A DNA stretch of 64,000 nucleotides from Massilia psychrophila (GTDB lineage: Bacteria; Pseudomonadota; Gammaproteobacteria; Burkholderiales; Burkholderiaceae_D): assembly GCF_002760665.1 (NCBI RefSeq), contig NZ_PDOB01000008.1, positions 78,295-142,294 on the forward strand. The letters run 5' to 3'. The notes under the pieces were generated by a model. It was not told the origin of the DNA. It did no database searches and was given only the letters and a program-made list of their open reading frames with translations. The translations under genes and the position numbers were made by a program. Positions 25,267 through 35,970 of this stretch are shown piece by piece; positions within the stretch are counted from its first letter, which is position 1; every line of letters starts with the position of its first letter.

Positions 25267-25340
25267 GAAATCGGTGCGGCGGGAGTTGCGCCAACTCGCC
25301 ACCGTCCGGCGCTGGTCCGGAACGAAGTGGCGAGAGGATA
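25260..25340. repeat. 81-bp direct repeat, copy B (overlaps tRNA 5' end)
   Basis: Partner of the copy at 24491-24571 (66/81 identical, no gaps). It covers the first seven bases of the minus-strand tRNA and the 74 bases upstream, including the inverted repeat GAGTTG-GCG-CAACTC. Confidence 0.85.
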
Positions 25341-25367
25341 GGGCGTTTGCCCTGCCCGCGTCAAGCC

Positions 25368-27626
<2,259 letters not shown>

Positions 27627-28098
27627 AACGACTAGCTTTACGGTGGAATTAGATAAAGTTTGTTGCCGCCCTATCCGGGCCTACGTCTCCCGGCCAACCC
27701 TCGCGGGCCAGCCTGGCACTGCTGCACTCTTACACCTTTACATCACATCGCAAACACGTTCCGCGCTGCCGTTTCCGGCAGTAATCTACTGCAACACAGC
27801 GGCGGTTGGGGGCGTGAGCCGGATTGGGTGCGAGGCAAACTCGTGTTTGCCGCTGTTGCACATTGCGCCAATGCGCCCAAAGCTTGCCCTAGCTGCCGAC
27901 GCCACCGTTTCGCGCTGATCAAGAGCCAAACTGCCTGACATACCGTGTCGCTTTGAAAGAGAGGATCATTTCAAAGGAAACAATACTTATCGTTTTATTA
28001 TAGCATGCAGCCCAACTTTTTCCAGTCATGGCAACCCCTTGATATGGAGCAATTTTTACAACTTAGTTATCAAATTAGTTAGCAACCTAATTAGCAAC
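27627..28098. other. dnaG-rpoD intergenic region with long rpoD leader
   Basis: 472 bases. It holds the extended -10 promoter listed separately at 27997-28025 and an untranslated leader of about 365 bases before rpoD. The part near 27930-28090 is AT-rich. I see no reading frame with good codon use in it and no named riboregulator. Confidence 0.5.
27997..28025 (-). promoter_or_regulatory. Extended -10 promoter upstream of rpoD
   Basis: On the minus strand a consensus TATAAT (27997-28002) is preceded by TGC, giving TGCTATAAT. A weak -35 CTGGAA lies at 28020-28025 with a 17-base spacer. The start of transcription would be near 27990. Confidence 0.6.
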
Positions 28099-29895
28099 TT
28101 ATCGCTGCGTCATATCGGCAGCAATTTCGCGCCTCAGCTCTTCTTGCATGGCAGTAATTTCGCGGTAACGAACTCCGATCTGATCTGAGGTCAGTCCGGA
28201 AGAAAACAACTGGTTGAGCTCCAGTTTTAATGCGTCCAGTTTGATCTGTCTCACAGCGCCCGACAGCCACAGTTTGACCGCGTCAAGGTCCGATTCGGGT
28301 TCAGAAGCGATTTCGGCGATCAGGCTGTCGTATTCGACGCCTGCCTCTTTCAGGTGCTGGGAAAACGCAGCGAAGCCGCCATTCGGCCCCAGTGCCTGGC
28401 CGGTCGCTACCAGTTGCCGCAGCCGCTGCGCCGATTCGGCGCCGAAAAAGTCAAAACACTGCAAGGCAGCTTCGTCGAGCTCGAAGCACAGCGGCGGGTG
28501 GGCCACCAAAATACGCAGGATCTGCAGCTCGAGCCCGACCGGTTGCGGCCTGCCTTTGCGCGGCGGCGCCCGGCGCGCCACCGACACCGGCTTTGCCAGT
28601 TCGAACAACGTTTCGATCTCTGCCGGGGTTGACTGCGTCATGCTGGCCAGCCCGCGCACGATCTGCAGGCGCAGCGAGGTCGGTGCCATCGCCTGCAACA
28701 AGGACTTGGCGTCGAACTGGGCGCGGGCGCGCCCTTCCGGTGTCGTCAGGTCGTTTTCGCCCGCCACCTCACGCAGCAAAAATTGCGACAACGGCATTGC
28801 CTCATTGATTTCTTGTTCGAACGCTTCGAAGCCGCGCTCGCGCACGAAACTGTCCGGGTCGTGCTCGGTAGGCAAAAACAGGAACTTGATGGCCTTGTTG
28901 TCGGACACTTGCGGCAGGCACGCTTCGAGGGCGCGGCGGGCCGCCTTGCGGCCGGCGCGGTCGCCGTCGAAGCTGAAGATGACGCTATCGGTCTGGCGCA
29001 GCAACTTTTGCACGTGGGTCGAGGTGCAGGCAGTGCCGAGCGTGGCCACCGCTTGCGGAAAGCCCAACTGCGCCAGCGCAACCACGTCCATATAACCTTC
29101 AGTGACCAGCACGTAACCGGCGTCGCGGATCGCCTGGCGCGCTTCGAACAGGCCATACAGCTCGAAACCCTTCTGGAACAGCGGCGTTTCCGGCGAGTTC
29201 AGGTATTTCGGCTCGCCTTGATCGAGCACGCGACCGCCGAAGCCAATCACCTGGCCCTTGGTGTTGCGGATCGGAAACATGATGCGTTCGCGAAAGCGGT
29301 CGTAGCGCTTCTTGTTGCCGCCGTCTTCATCGACCTTGTCGATCACCAGGCCCGCTTCGACCAGGGCCAGCGCGTCGTAGTCGGGGAACACCGCTTTCAG
29401 ACTGTCCCAGCCGCTCGGCGCGTAGCCCATGCCGAAGCGGGCCGCCACTTCGCCCGTCAGGCCGCGCTTCTTCAGGTAGGCGATGGCGTTGTCGGCGCCG
29501 CGCAGCTGGCCACGGTAAAAGTCGCACGCTTGCGTCATGGCGTCGGTCAGCGCCAGCGACTGGGCCTGGTTGGCGGCGCGCTGGGCCGGCGCGATCTTGT
29601 CGTCGGCTTCCGGCACCACCATGCCGACGTTTTGCGCCAGGTCCTTGACCGCATCGACGAAACCCATGCCGGAGTATTCGATCAGGAAGCCGATCGAGGT
29701 GCCATGGGCGCCGCAGCCGAAGCAGTGGTAGAACTGCTTGGTCGGGCTGACCGTGAAGCTGGGGGATTTTTCGTTGTGGAACGGGCACAAGCCCATGAAA
29801 TTGGCGCCGCCCTTTTTCAGCTGGACGTAACGGCCGACCACGTCGACGATGTCGACCCGGTTGAGCAAATCGGTAATAAATGATTGTGGAATCAC
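28099..29895 (-). CDS. dnaG: DNA primase DnaG
   Basis: A 598-residue primase starting at GTG 29895 (IPQSFITDLLNRVDIVDVVG, the family's usual beginning). The N-terminal zinc finger is CPFHNEK...HCFGCGAHG, the catalytic core has GYAPSGWDSL and FRERIMFPIRN, the TOPRIM fold shows VTEGYMDVVAL and FSFDGDRAGRKAARRAL, and a C-terminal helical domain binds the replicative helicase. It makes the RNA primers for replication. An in-frame extension to 29946 lacks family similarity. Middle gene of the rpsU-yqeY-dnaG-rpoD operon. Confidence 0.96.
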   Translation of the reverse strand: MIPQSFITDLLNRVDIVDVVGRYVQLKKGGANFMGLCPFHNEKSPSFTVSPTKQFYHCFGCGAHGTSIGFLIEYSGMGFVDAVKDLAQNVGMVVPEADDKIAPAQRAANQAQSLALTDAMTQACDFYRGQLRGADNAIAYLKKRGLTGEVAARFGMGYAPSGWDSLKAVFPDYDALALVEAGLVIDKVDEDGGNKKRYDRFRERIMFPIRNTKGQVIGFGGRVLDQGEPKYLNSPETPLFQKGFELYGLFEARQAIRDAGYVLVTEGYMDVVALAQLGFPQAVATLGTACTSTHVQKLLRQTDSVIFSFDGDRAGRKAARRALEACLPQVSDNKAIKFLFLPTEHDPDSFVRERGFEAFEQEINEAMPLSQFLLREVAGENDLTTPEGRARAQFDAKSLLQAMAPTSLRLQIVRGLASMTQSTPAEIETLFELAKPVSVARRAPPRKGRPQPVGLELQILRILVAHPPLCFELDEAALQCFDFFGAESAQRLRQLVATGQALGPNGGFAAFSQHLKEAGVEYDSLIAEIASEPESDLDAVKLWLSGAVRQIKLDALKLELNQLFSSGLTSDQIGVRYREITAMQEELRREIAADMTQR

Positions 29896-29999
29896 GGTCG
29901 ATGAACAGTCTTTATTGAAAGTCAGACTATACCGCCGGGGTCGCATCAGCTTGATTTAGGACAACTGACGGGCTCCGGCGGCTTCCAGGGGGCAGCCCC

Positions 30000-30443
30000 C
30001 TACGTCAGCGCCTTTTTGATCATGGTCGAGACCAGCCCCATGTCGGTACCCTTCGGCATTTTCGGCTTGATGATCGCCATCACCTTGCCCATGTCCTGCG
30101 GACCGGCGGCGCCCGAGGCAGCAACTGCTTCGGCGACAGCGGCACCGATCTCGGCTTCCGACAGGCCGGCCGGCATGTAGGTCGCCAGTACGGCCAGTTC
30201 GGCCTTTTCGATGTCGGCCAGGTCGGCCCGGTTGCCCGCTTCGAACTGGGTGATCGAATCCTTGCGCTGCTTGATCATTTTTTCAAGGATCACCAGCACC
30301 TGCTCGTCGTTCAGTTCGATGCGCTCGTCGACTTCCTTGCGCTTGATTTCAGCCAGGATCAGGCGCACGGTGCCCAGCTTGCCGGCATCCTTGGCCCGCA
30401 TCGCGGTTTTCATGTCTTCGGTGATTTGTTCTTTTAAGCTCAT
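30000..30443 (-). CDS. yqeY: GatB/YqeY domain protein
   Basis: A 147-residue protein matching YqeY along its length: MSLKEQITEDMKTAMRAKDA, LGTVRLILAEIKRKEVDER, MIKQRKDSITQFEAGNR, GKVMAIIKPKMPKGTDMG. It resembles the tail domain of GatB, which holds tRNA in the Asp/Glu-tRNA amidotransferase, and may bind tRNA. It is the second gene of the macromolecular synthesis operon, after rpsU and an intervening terminator-like hairpin. Confidence 0.93.
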   Translation of the reverse strand: MSLKEQITEDMKTAMRAKDAGKLGTVRLILAEIKRKEVDERIELNDEQVLVILEKMIKQRKDSITQFEAGNRADLADIEKAELAVLATYMPAGLSEAEIGAAVAEAVAASGAAGPQDMGKVMAIIKPKMPKGTDMGLVSTMIKKALT

Positions 30444-30486
30444 GTCATCCTCACTTTGAAAGTCTTACTGATGAAGTACAAATGGC

Positions 30487-30515
30487 AAAACCCGCTGCGG
30501 TTATACCGGAGCGGG
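30487..30515 (-). terminator. Hairpin between rpsU and yqeY
   Basis: On the minus strand CCCGCT-C-CGG-TATAA-CCG-C-AGCGGG is followed by TTTT. It sits between rpsU and yqeY, where other proteobacteria also attenuate this operon so that S21 is made in excess over primase. Confidence 0.7.
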
Positions 30516-30581
30516 CCTGCGACGCTTCAGACCATCATCCGGGGAGGCAATCGCCGTCACCGGATCACTGGACTAGCAATC

Positions 30582-30794
30582 TTAGAATAATTTCTTAGGC
30601 AGTTGTTGGCTGCGAATGCGCTTGTAGTGACGCTTCACGGCAGCTGCCAGCTTGCGCTTGCGCTCAGCCGTTGGCTTTTCATAGAACTCGCGGGCGCGCA
30701 GTTCTGTCAGCAGACCGGTTTTTTCGATCGTGCGCTTGAAGCGACGCATGGCGACTTCGAACGGCTCGTTTTCTTTAAGGCGAATAGTGGTCAT
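30582..30794 (-). CDS. rpsU: 30S ribosomal protein S21
   Basis: A 70-residue basic protein: [58 protein letters not shown]. It is full-length S21, needed for binding of the mRNA and 16S 3' end region in initiation. First gene of the macromolecular synthesis operon on the minus strand. Confidence 0.97.
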   Translation of the reverse strand: MTTIRLKENEPFEVAMRRFKRTIEKTGLLTELRAREFYEKPTAERKRKLAAAVKRHYKRIRSQQLPKKLF

Positions 30795-30921
30795 GTAAAA
30801 ATCAAACCGTTAGATTAGGGGAGGAACGAGATTCTAGCATCGTTTTCCGCGCAGGGGAAGCTTTTTACTGAGCTATTTTGCCATAGCCCCCTGGTTGCGG
30901 CGCCGTTTTGCCGGGTTTGTG

Positions 30922-32142
30922 TCACCTTTCGCCGGCCAGCGCAATCCCCGCGGCAGCGGCTGACGCCCATGCCCACTGGAAATTGTAACCGCCCAGCCAG
31001 CCAGTCACGTCGACCGCTTCGCCGATGAAATACAGGCCCGCCACCTTGTTGGCCATCATGGTCTGCTGCGACAGTTCGCGCGTGTCGACACCGCCCAGCA
31101 TGACCTCGGCCTTGCGGTAGCCCTCCGAGCCGGCCGGCACGATCGACCAGCGGTTGATGGCGTCGCCGAGCTTACGCAGCCGGGCGTCCTGCATGTCGGC
31201 CAGGCGCGCGTCGAGGGCGAAGCCGTGCGCTGCCAGCAGCCCTTCGGCCAGGCGCGCCGGCAGCCACTGCGACAAGATGTTGCCCATCTGTTTTTTCAGC
31301 GTCGCCTTGCCCTCGATCAGCGCCTCGGCCACGTCGATTTCCGGCAGCAGGTTGACGATGATCGGCGTGCCCGGCTGCCAGTAGCTGGAAATTTGCAGGA
31401 TGGCCGGGCCGGACAGGCCGCGGTGGGTGAACAGCAAGTCTTCGCGGAACTTGCCTTTTACATTGCCCTTGCCTTTTCCGGAGCCGGTCTCGACCTCGAC
31501 TTCAAGGGCGATGCCGGCCAGCGGCGCGAAAGTCTCCCAGCTCGGGCCGTCAAACGTGAGCGGCACCAGGCCCGGGCGCGGCTCGACGACGCCTAAGCCG
31601 AATTGGGTGGCGATACGCAAACCGAAGTCGGTGGCGCCGATCTTCGGGATCGACAGCCCACCGGTGGCGATCACCACGTTGTCGGCCAAGATGTCGCCGG
31701 TGTCGGTGGCCAGCAAAAAGCCCTCGAGCGTCTTGTCGATCGACTCGACCTTGGTCGGCATGCGCCAGGTGACGCCGCCGGCGGCGCACTCGTCCTTGAG
31801 CATCCCGATGATCAATTCGGCCGAATCGTCGCAGAACAGCTGGCCGCGATGCTTCTCGTGATAACCGATGCGGTGTTTTTTCACCAGCGCGATGAAGTCA
31901 TGCGGCGTGTAGCGCGACAGCGCGCTCTTGGCGAAGTGCGGATTGGCCGACAGGAAATTGGCCGGCGCCGTGTTGATGTTAGTAAAATTGCAGCGCCCGC
32001 CGCCGGAAATGCGGATTTTTTCGGCCAGCTTGGCGGCATGATCGATCAACACCACGCGCTTGCCGTTCTGGGCGGCCACAGCCGCGCACATCATGCCGGC
32101 GGCGCCGGCGCCGATTACCGCTACATCGAATTGTTTTGCCAT
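30922..32142 (-). CDS. NAD(P)/FAD-dependent oxidoreductase, HI0933/YhiN family
   Basis: A 406-residue flavoprotein with the N-terminal dinucleotide site VAVIGAGAAGMMCA, the family mark EKIRISGGGRCNFTN at ~42-56, TGGLSIPKIGATDFG in the middle, and a C-terminal second FAD contact GLYFIGEAVDVTGWLGGYNFQWAWAS. The family (BaiN/YhiN) is widely conserved, with reductase activity shown for one gut member and unknown roles elsewhere. The gene is intact. Its start is 74 bases from the tandem-repeat element. Confidence 0.92.
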   Translation of the reverse strand: MAKQFDVAVIGAGAAGMMCAAVAAQNGKRVVLIDHAAKLAEKIRISGGGRCNFTNINTAPANFLSANPHFAKSALSRYTPHDFIALVKKHRIGYHEKHRGQLFCDDSAELIIGMLKDECAAGGVTWRMPTKVESIDKTLEGFLLATDTGDILADNVVIATGGLSIPKIGATDFGLRIATQFGLGVVEPRPGLVPLTFDGPSWETFAPLAGIALEVEVETGSGKGKGNVKGKFREDLLFTHRGLSGPAILQISSYWQPGTPIIVNLLPEIDVAEALIEGKATLKKQMGNILSQWLPARLAEGLLAAHGFALDARLADMQDARLRKLGDAINRWSIVPAGSEGYRKAEVMLGGVDTRELSQQTMMANKVAGLYFIGEAVDVTGWLGGYNFQWAWASAAAAGIALAGER

Positions 32143-32215
32143 GGTTGCTGCCGATTCCGCTAATCACTAAAGGCGTGATTGTAAACTGCGCGGAGCTTGT
32201 TGGCTAAGCGAGCTG

Positions 32216-32529
32216 AATGGGGTCCCCGCGTGCGCGAGGACGACCGGCATAGGGCATCAATTGCCGTCGTCCTTGCGCACGCGGGGACGACCGGCATAGG
32301 GCATCAATTGCCGTCGTCCTTGCGCATGCGGGGACGACCGGCATAGGGCATCAATAGCCGTCGTCCTTGCGCACGCGGGGACGGCCGGCATAGGGCATCA
32401 ATAGCCGTCGTCCTCGCGCACGCGGGGACGGCCGGCATAGGGCATCAATAGCCGTCGTCCTTGCGCACGCGGGGACGACCGGCATAGGGCATCAATAGCC
32501 GTCGTCCTCGCGCACGCGGGGACCCCATT
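32216..32529. repeat. 47-bp tandem array closed by perfect 29-bp inverted repeats
   Basis: Six copies of a CCGGCATAGGGCATCAAT core begin at 32244, 32291, 32338, 32385, 32432 and 32479, exactly 47 bases apart, each joined by a GTCGTCC..GGGGACG(A/G)C hairpin. The outer ends, 32216-32244 and 32501-32529, are exact reverse complements over 29 bases. Copies differ by only a few C/T or A/T changes. It lies where the cobA remnant loses its normal stop codon. It resembles a REP/BIME-type element, not a CRISPR. Confidence 0.92.
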
Positions 32530-32997
32530 TGCCTGATCAGCGCAACGCACCACGTCCCCCACGACGATAATGCTCGGGCTGCCCAGCCCCGAGGCCGCCA
32601 GGTCGTCGATCAGATGTATCACATGTATCGTGTTGATCCTGGCGCTCGTGGCCGGTAACAAAAATCGCGCCCGAGCTCCAGTCGCGGTGCGTCAGCGGTA
32701 TGCCGATCGAGGACGGCGCCACCAGTCCGCTGCTGATGCCGTTGACCGCTTCGACCTCGATTGCGGCCGCCATCAAAAAAGCGCGTTCCTCGCCGCCGCG
32801 GCCAAAGACGAACGGATCGCCGCCCTTGAGCCGCACCACGCAGCGGCCCGCTTGCGCCTCCGGCACCATCAGGCGCTCGATAAAATCCTGGGCGGTCGAA
32901 CGGCAGCCGCGGCGATCGCCCGTGTCGCCTTTAACGTCAGCAGCTCCGGATCGCCCGGTCCTGCCCCCACCAGCCATACCTTAGCTGTTCTCTGCAT
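32530..32997 (-). pseudogene. Uroporphyrinogen-III C-methyltransferase (cobA/SUMT) remnant
   Basis: Three pieces of SUMT lie in order on the minus strand but in different frames. ATG 32997 opens with VWLVGAGPGDPELLTLKATRAI, the family's start, then stops after about 42 codons. A second frame gives FIERLMVPEAQAGRCVVRLKGGDPFVFGRGGEE with the GGDPFVFGRGGEE site and GISSGLVAPSSIGIPLTHRD. A third frame gives the C-terminal GSPSIIVVGDVVR. About 50 residues after the first piece and ~40 near the end are missing. Normal SUMT makes precorrin-2 for siroheme. The ATG overlaps the ybiB end by 17 bases, so the operon order is still visible. Confidence 0.88.
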
Positions 32998-33988
32998 GAT
33001 TGCCGCCAGTGTTTGCCTGTATTGCCTTGGAGACTAGCAAACACTGTGCCACTTGTTCGAGGATCGACGGCGGCACCGGTACCTCCCCACTCAGGGCGCG
33101 GCGAATCCACGCGGCGGTGGTGGCTGCATCGCGGTCGGGCGGAACCTGCGCCAATTCGTCCGTCGGCGCGTCGCGCTGCACCAGGATCGTGCGCTCGCCG
33201 GCGTGGAACCAGTCGATCTGGTTGGCGCGGTTGGCGTTGGCGACCGTCTCGCCTTCGGTGCCGCGCATCAGGAAGGCGTCGCCGCGCCCGCTTGGCGCCG
33301 CAGTCGTAAAATAGTCGCCCAGCGTCGCCAGGTATTCGGGATGGGTGTACGACACCAGGCGCAACGCCGGCCCCTGGTATGGCTGCAGGATTTTGACCAG
33401 CGTATGGGTCGAGTTGCGCACGCCGAGGCGCCGGCGCAGCGACAGCAGATAAGCCATTTTAGGCGCCAGCTGCTCGACCGGCATGAAGCATGGACGTCCG
33501 AGTGCATGGGCCGCTTCGACGTCGGCCGCGCAGGCGGCCAGGCCTAAGCCGAGTTCGGCGAAGATTTCGGCGCTGGTGACCCGGCCCGGGTCGCGGCTGA
33601 CGCCGTGCACCAGCACCGGCACGCCCTCGCGCGCCAGCAGCATCGCCAGCAGGGGCGTCAAATTGGCCATCTTGCGCGCGCCGTTGTAACTCGGGATCAG
33701 TACCGGCGCGTATGGGCCAGGCGGCGTCGGCAGCAAGGGAAAGGAAGCTTCGGCCGCGTCGAGAAAGCCGGCGATCTCGTCGACCGACTCGCCCTTGATG
33801 CGCATGGCCAGCATGATGGCGCCCATTTCGAGCTCAAGCACGCGGCCATCGAGCATGGCGCCGTACAGCGCGCGGGCGTCATTGCGCGCCAGGCTGCGCG
33901 CGCCTTTTTTGCCGCGGCCGATTTCCTTGATGAAGTGGGCGGCGGCAAAGGAACCGGGGTCAGCAGAGGTAGTAAAAGAAGTGTCCAT
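32981..33988 (-). CDS. ybiB: YbiB-type DNA-binding protein (glycosyltransferase family, TrpD-like)
   Basis: A 335-residue protein of the TrpD2/YbiB family: FIKEIGRGKKGARSL, LELEMGAIMLAMRIKGES and VLIPSYNGARKMANLTPLLA match, while the PRPP-binding GTGGD motif of true anthranilate phosphoribosyltransferase is replaced by PSYNGARK. E. coli YbiB binds nucleic acids without sequence preference and lies in the SOS-regulated dinG locus. In Burkholderiales it often lies next to cobA in nitrate-assimilation loci, as here with the cobA remnant. ATG 33988 is used in preference to a TTG two codons earlier. Confidence 0.85.
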   Translation of the reverse strand: MDTSFTTSADPGSFAAAHFIKEIGRGKKGARSLARNDARALYGAMLDGRVLELEMGAIMLAMRIKGESVDEIAGFLDAAEASFPLLPTPPGPYAPVLIPSYNGARKMANLTPLLAMLLAREGVPVLVHGVSRDPGRVTSAEIFAELGLGLAACAADVEAAHALGRPCFMPVEQLAPKMAYLLSLRRRLGVRNSTHTLVKILQPYQGPALRLVSYTHPEYLATLGDYFTTAAPSGRGDAFLMRGTEGETVANANRANQIDWFHAGERTILVQRDAPTDELAQVPPDRDAATTAAWIRRALSGEVPVPPSILEQVAQCLLVSKAIQANTGGNHAENS

Positions 33989-34105
33989 GGACAAAGCTTA
34001 CACCGGGCGGCGCAATATTTTTGTTAAAAAGTGAATCCATTGCCTAAACCACCTCGTATAACCAGGCGCCACCACACGGCGACCAAACCATTCTAGGAGC
34101 AATAA

Positions 34106-35611
34106 ATGAAACAGATGAGCAAAAGAGCCAGCATCGGCGCCCTGATCGTCGGCAACCTGCTGGCCGTCGGACTGGCACCGTCGGCGATGGCGTCGAGCCA
34201 CCGTGAAGCGCCGTTTATTACCCGCCAGCCGAAAGTCGACGGCACCGACTTCTACATGTTCCGCAGCTACCAGACTGGGCGCGCCGAGTACACCACGCTG
34301 GTCGCCAACTACATGCCGTTGCAAGATGCCTACGGCGGCCCTAACTATTTTTCGATGGACCCGGACGCGCTCTACGAGATCCACATCGACAACAATGGCG
34401 ACGCCAAGGAAGACCTGACGTTCCAGTTTCGCTTCAAGAACACCAACAAGGATGCCCAGTTCACCATCGGCGGCAAGAAGGTGTCGATCCCGCTGGTGAT
34501 TAACGGCGGCGCCATCGACGGCCCCAATGCAGCTGGCGTCAACCTGCGCGAAACCTACACCGTCAGCGTGGTGCGGGGCGATCGCCGTGCCGGCAGCCGC
34601 GCCGCCGTCACCAACGCCGACGGCAGCGGCAGCACCTTCGACAAGCCGATCGACAACATCGGCAACAAGTCCATTCCCAATTACGAAGCCTATGCCGCCA
34701 AGCACGTGTATGCCGTCAACATCCCCGGCTGCGCGACGCCGGCGCGCATGTTCGTCGGCCAGCGTAAGGACTCGTTCGCGGTCAACTTGGGCGAAACGTT
34801 CGACCTTATCAACATCAAGGCGCCGGCCGTCGAGTTCGACGCTAATGCCGAGAAAGGCGCCAAGGACGACCTCGCCTTCAAGAACGTCACCGCGATCGAA
34901 CTGGAAGTGCCGACCGCCTGCCTGCTCAGCGCCACTGCCGGCGACCCGGTGATCGGCGGCTGGACCACTGCCAGCCTGCGCCAGGGTCGCCTGATCAATC
35001 CGACGCCCAAGTCGGACGCCGACGTTTCGCGCGAAGGCGGCGCCTGGACCCAGGTATCGCGCCTGGGCATGCCGCTGGTGAATGAAGTGGTGATCGGCCT
35101 GAAAGACAAGGACAAGTTCAACCACAGCAAACCGTCGGCCGATGCGCAGTTCGCCGACTACGTCACCAACCCGACCCTGCCGGCGCTGGTCGAAGTACTG
35201 TACGGTTCGGCCGGCGTCAAGGCGCCGACCAACTTCCCGCGCAATGACCTGGTGGCCGCCTTCCTCACCGGGATCAAGGGCGTGAACCAGCCGAAGACGG
35301 TTACAGCGTCCGAAATGCTGCGCCTGAATACCTCGATCGCCGCTACCGCGGTCGGTGCACAGCATCGCCTTGGCGTGATCGGCGGCGACAATGCTGGCTT
35401 TCCGAACGGCCGTCGTCCGGGCGACGACGTCGTCGACATCGCGTTGCGCGTGGTAATGGGCAAGCTATGCACGCTGAGCATCGGCTGCGTGCCTGCCGAC
35501 GCGCCGGCCGGCGCCATCCGCTTTACCGACGGCGCCTATCTCGACGAGACGTTCTTCAATCCGACTTTTCCGTATTTGAAGACGCCGTTGCCAGGCTCGC
35601 CGCAGAAATAA
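34106..35611 (+). CDS. DUF4331 family secreted protein
   Basis: A 501-residue exported protein. The signal peptide (LLAVGLAPSAMA) is followed at once by the family start SSHREAPFITRQPKVDGTDFYMF. DUF4331 repeats continue with TLVANYMPLQDAYGGPNYF, DPDALYEIHIDNNGDAKEDL (an acidic Ca-like loop), SRLGMPLVNEVVIGLKDKDKFN, and RRPGDDVVDIALRVVMGKLC. No enzyme function is known for the family. A Shine-Dalgarno AGGAG lies 7 bases before the ATG. It leads a same-strand cluster with a lipoprotein, a TPR-like protein and a HupE-like membrane protein, which suggests a common envelope function. Confidence 0.9.
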   Translation: MKQMSKRASIGALIVGNLLAVGLAPSAMASSHREAPFITRQPKVDGTDFYMFRSYQTGRAEYTTLVANYMPLQDAYGGPNYFSMDPDALYEIHIDNNGDAKEDLTFQFRFKNTNKDAQFTIGGKKVSIPLVINGGAIDGPNAAGVNLRETYTVSVVRGDRRAGSRAAVTNADGSGSTFDKPIDNIGNKSIPNYEAYAAKHVYAVNIPGCATPARMFVGQRKDSFAVNLGETFDLINIKAPAVEFDANAEKGAKDDLAFKNVTAIELEVPTACLLSATAGDPVIGGWTTASLRQGRLINPTPKSDADVSREGGAWTQVSRLGMPLVNEVVIGLKDKDKFNHSKPSADAQFADYVTNPTLPALVEVLYGSAGVKAPTNFPRNDLVAAFLTGIKGVNQPKTVTASEMLRLNTSIAATAVGAQHRLGVIGGDNAGFPNGRRPGDDVVDIALRVVMGKLCTLSIGCVPADAPAGAIRFTDGAYLDETFFNPTFPYLKTPLPGSPQK

Positions 35612-35644
35612 GGACGGCATCAATCACTTAACCAGGAAAACACC

Positions 35645-35884
35645 ATGAAAAAATTGAGCCTGATCTGCGCCGCGCTGCTGATCGCCGGCTGCGGCAGCGG
35701 CAGCGGTACCTACACCGCGCCGACGCCAACGCCGACGCCGAGCGTGCCGCTGGCCGCCATGCTGGACGCCTTCTCCGCTGCCATCAGCGGGCTAGTGTCA
35801 GCGGCGCCGGACGATACCGAAGCGGGCAACATCGACGCTCTGGTGGCGACCGCGCCGGAAGACAGTGAGCCGGCGCCGCTGTAA
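35645..35884 (+). CDS. Small lipoprotein
   Basis: A 79-residue protein with a lipoprotein signal: basic start MKKLSLICAALLIAGC ending in a lipobox (LIAGC, Cys16). A Thr-Pro linker follows, then an acidic alanine-rich segment with one amphipathic helix (LAAMLDAFSAAISGLV). No family recognised. It lies 33 bases after the DUF4331 gene with a Shine-Dalgarno (CAGGAAAAC), so it is likely co-expressed and anchored in a membrane. Confidence 0.8.
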   Translation: MKKLSLICAALLIAGCGSGSGTYTAPTPTPTPSVPLAAMLDAFSAAISGLVSAAPDDTEAGNIDALVATAPEDSEPAPL

Positions 35885-35970
35885 GGCGCAGTAGCATGAC
35901 CGGCCGGGCAGCGTTGCCCGGCCGGTATTGGCTTCCCTTCCCTTCCCTTCCCAAATTCACCGGATACACC

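Noticed and set aside
32216..32529. CRISPR array
   Set aside because: The whole 47-bp unit repeats with no unique spacers, the ends are inverted to each other, and no cas genes are near.
32981..33988. Functional anthranilate phosphoribosyltransferase (trpD)
   Set aside because: The PRPP-binding GTGGD loop is replaced by PSYNGARK, as in YbiB/TrpD2 proteins, and no trp genes are near.
33998..35365. 455-codon minus-strand reading frame
   Set aside because: It is antisense to the DUF4331 gene, which has a signal peptide, ribosome-binding site and family motifs; the antisense product is His/Gln/Arg-rich, typical of a high-GC shadow.
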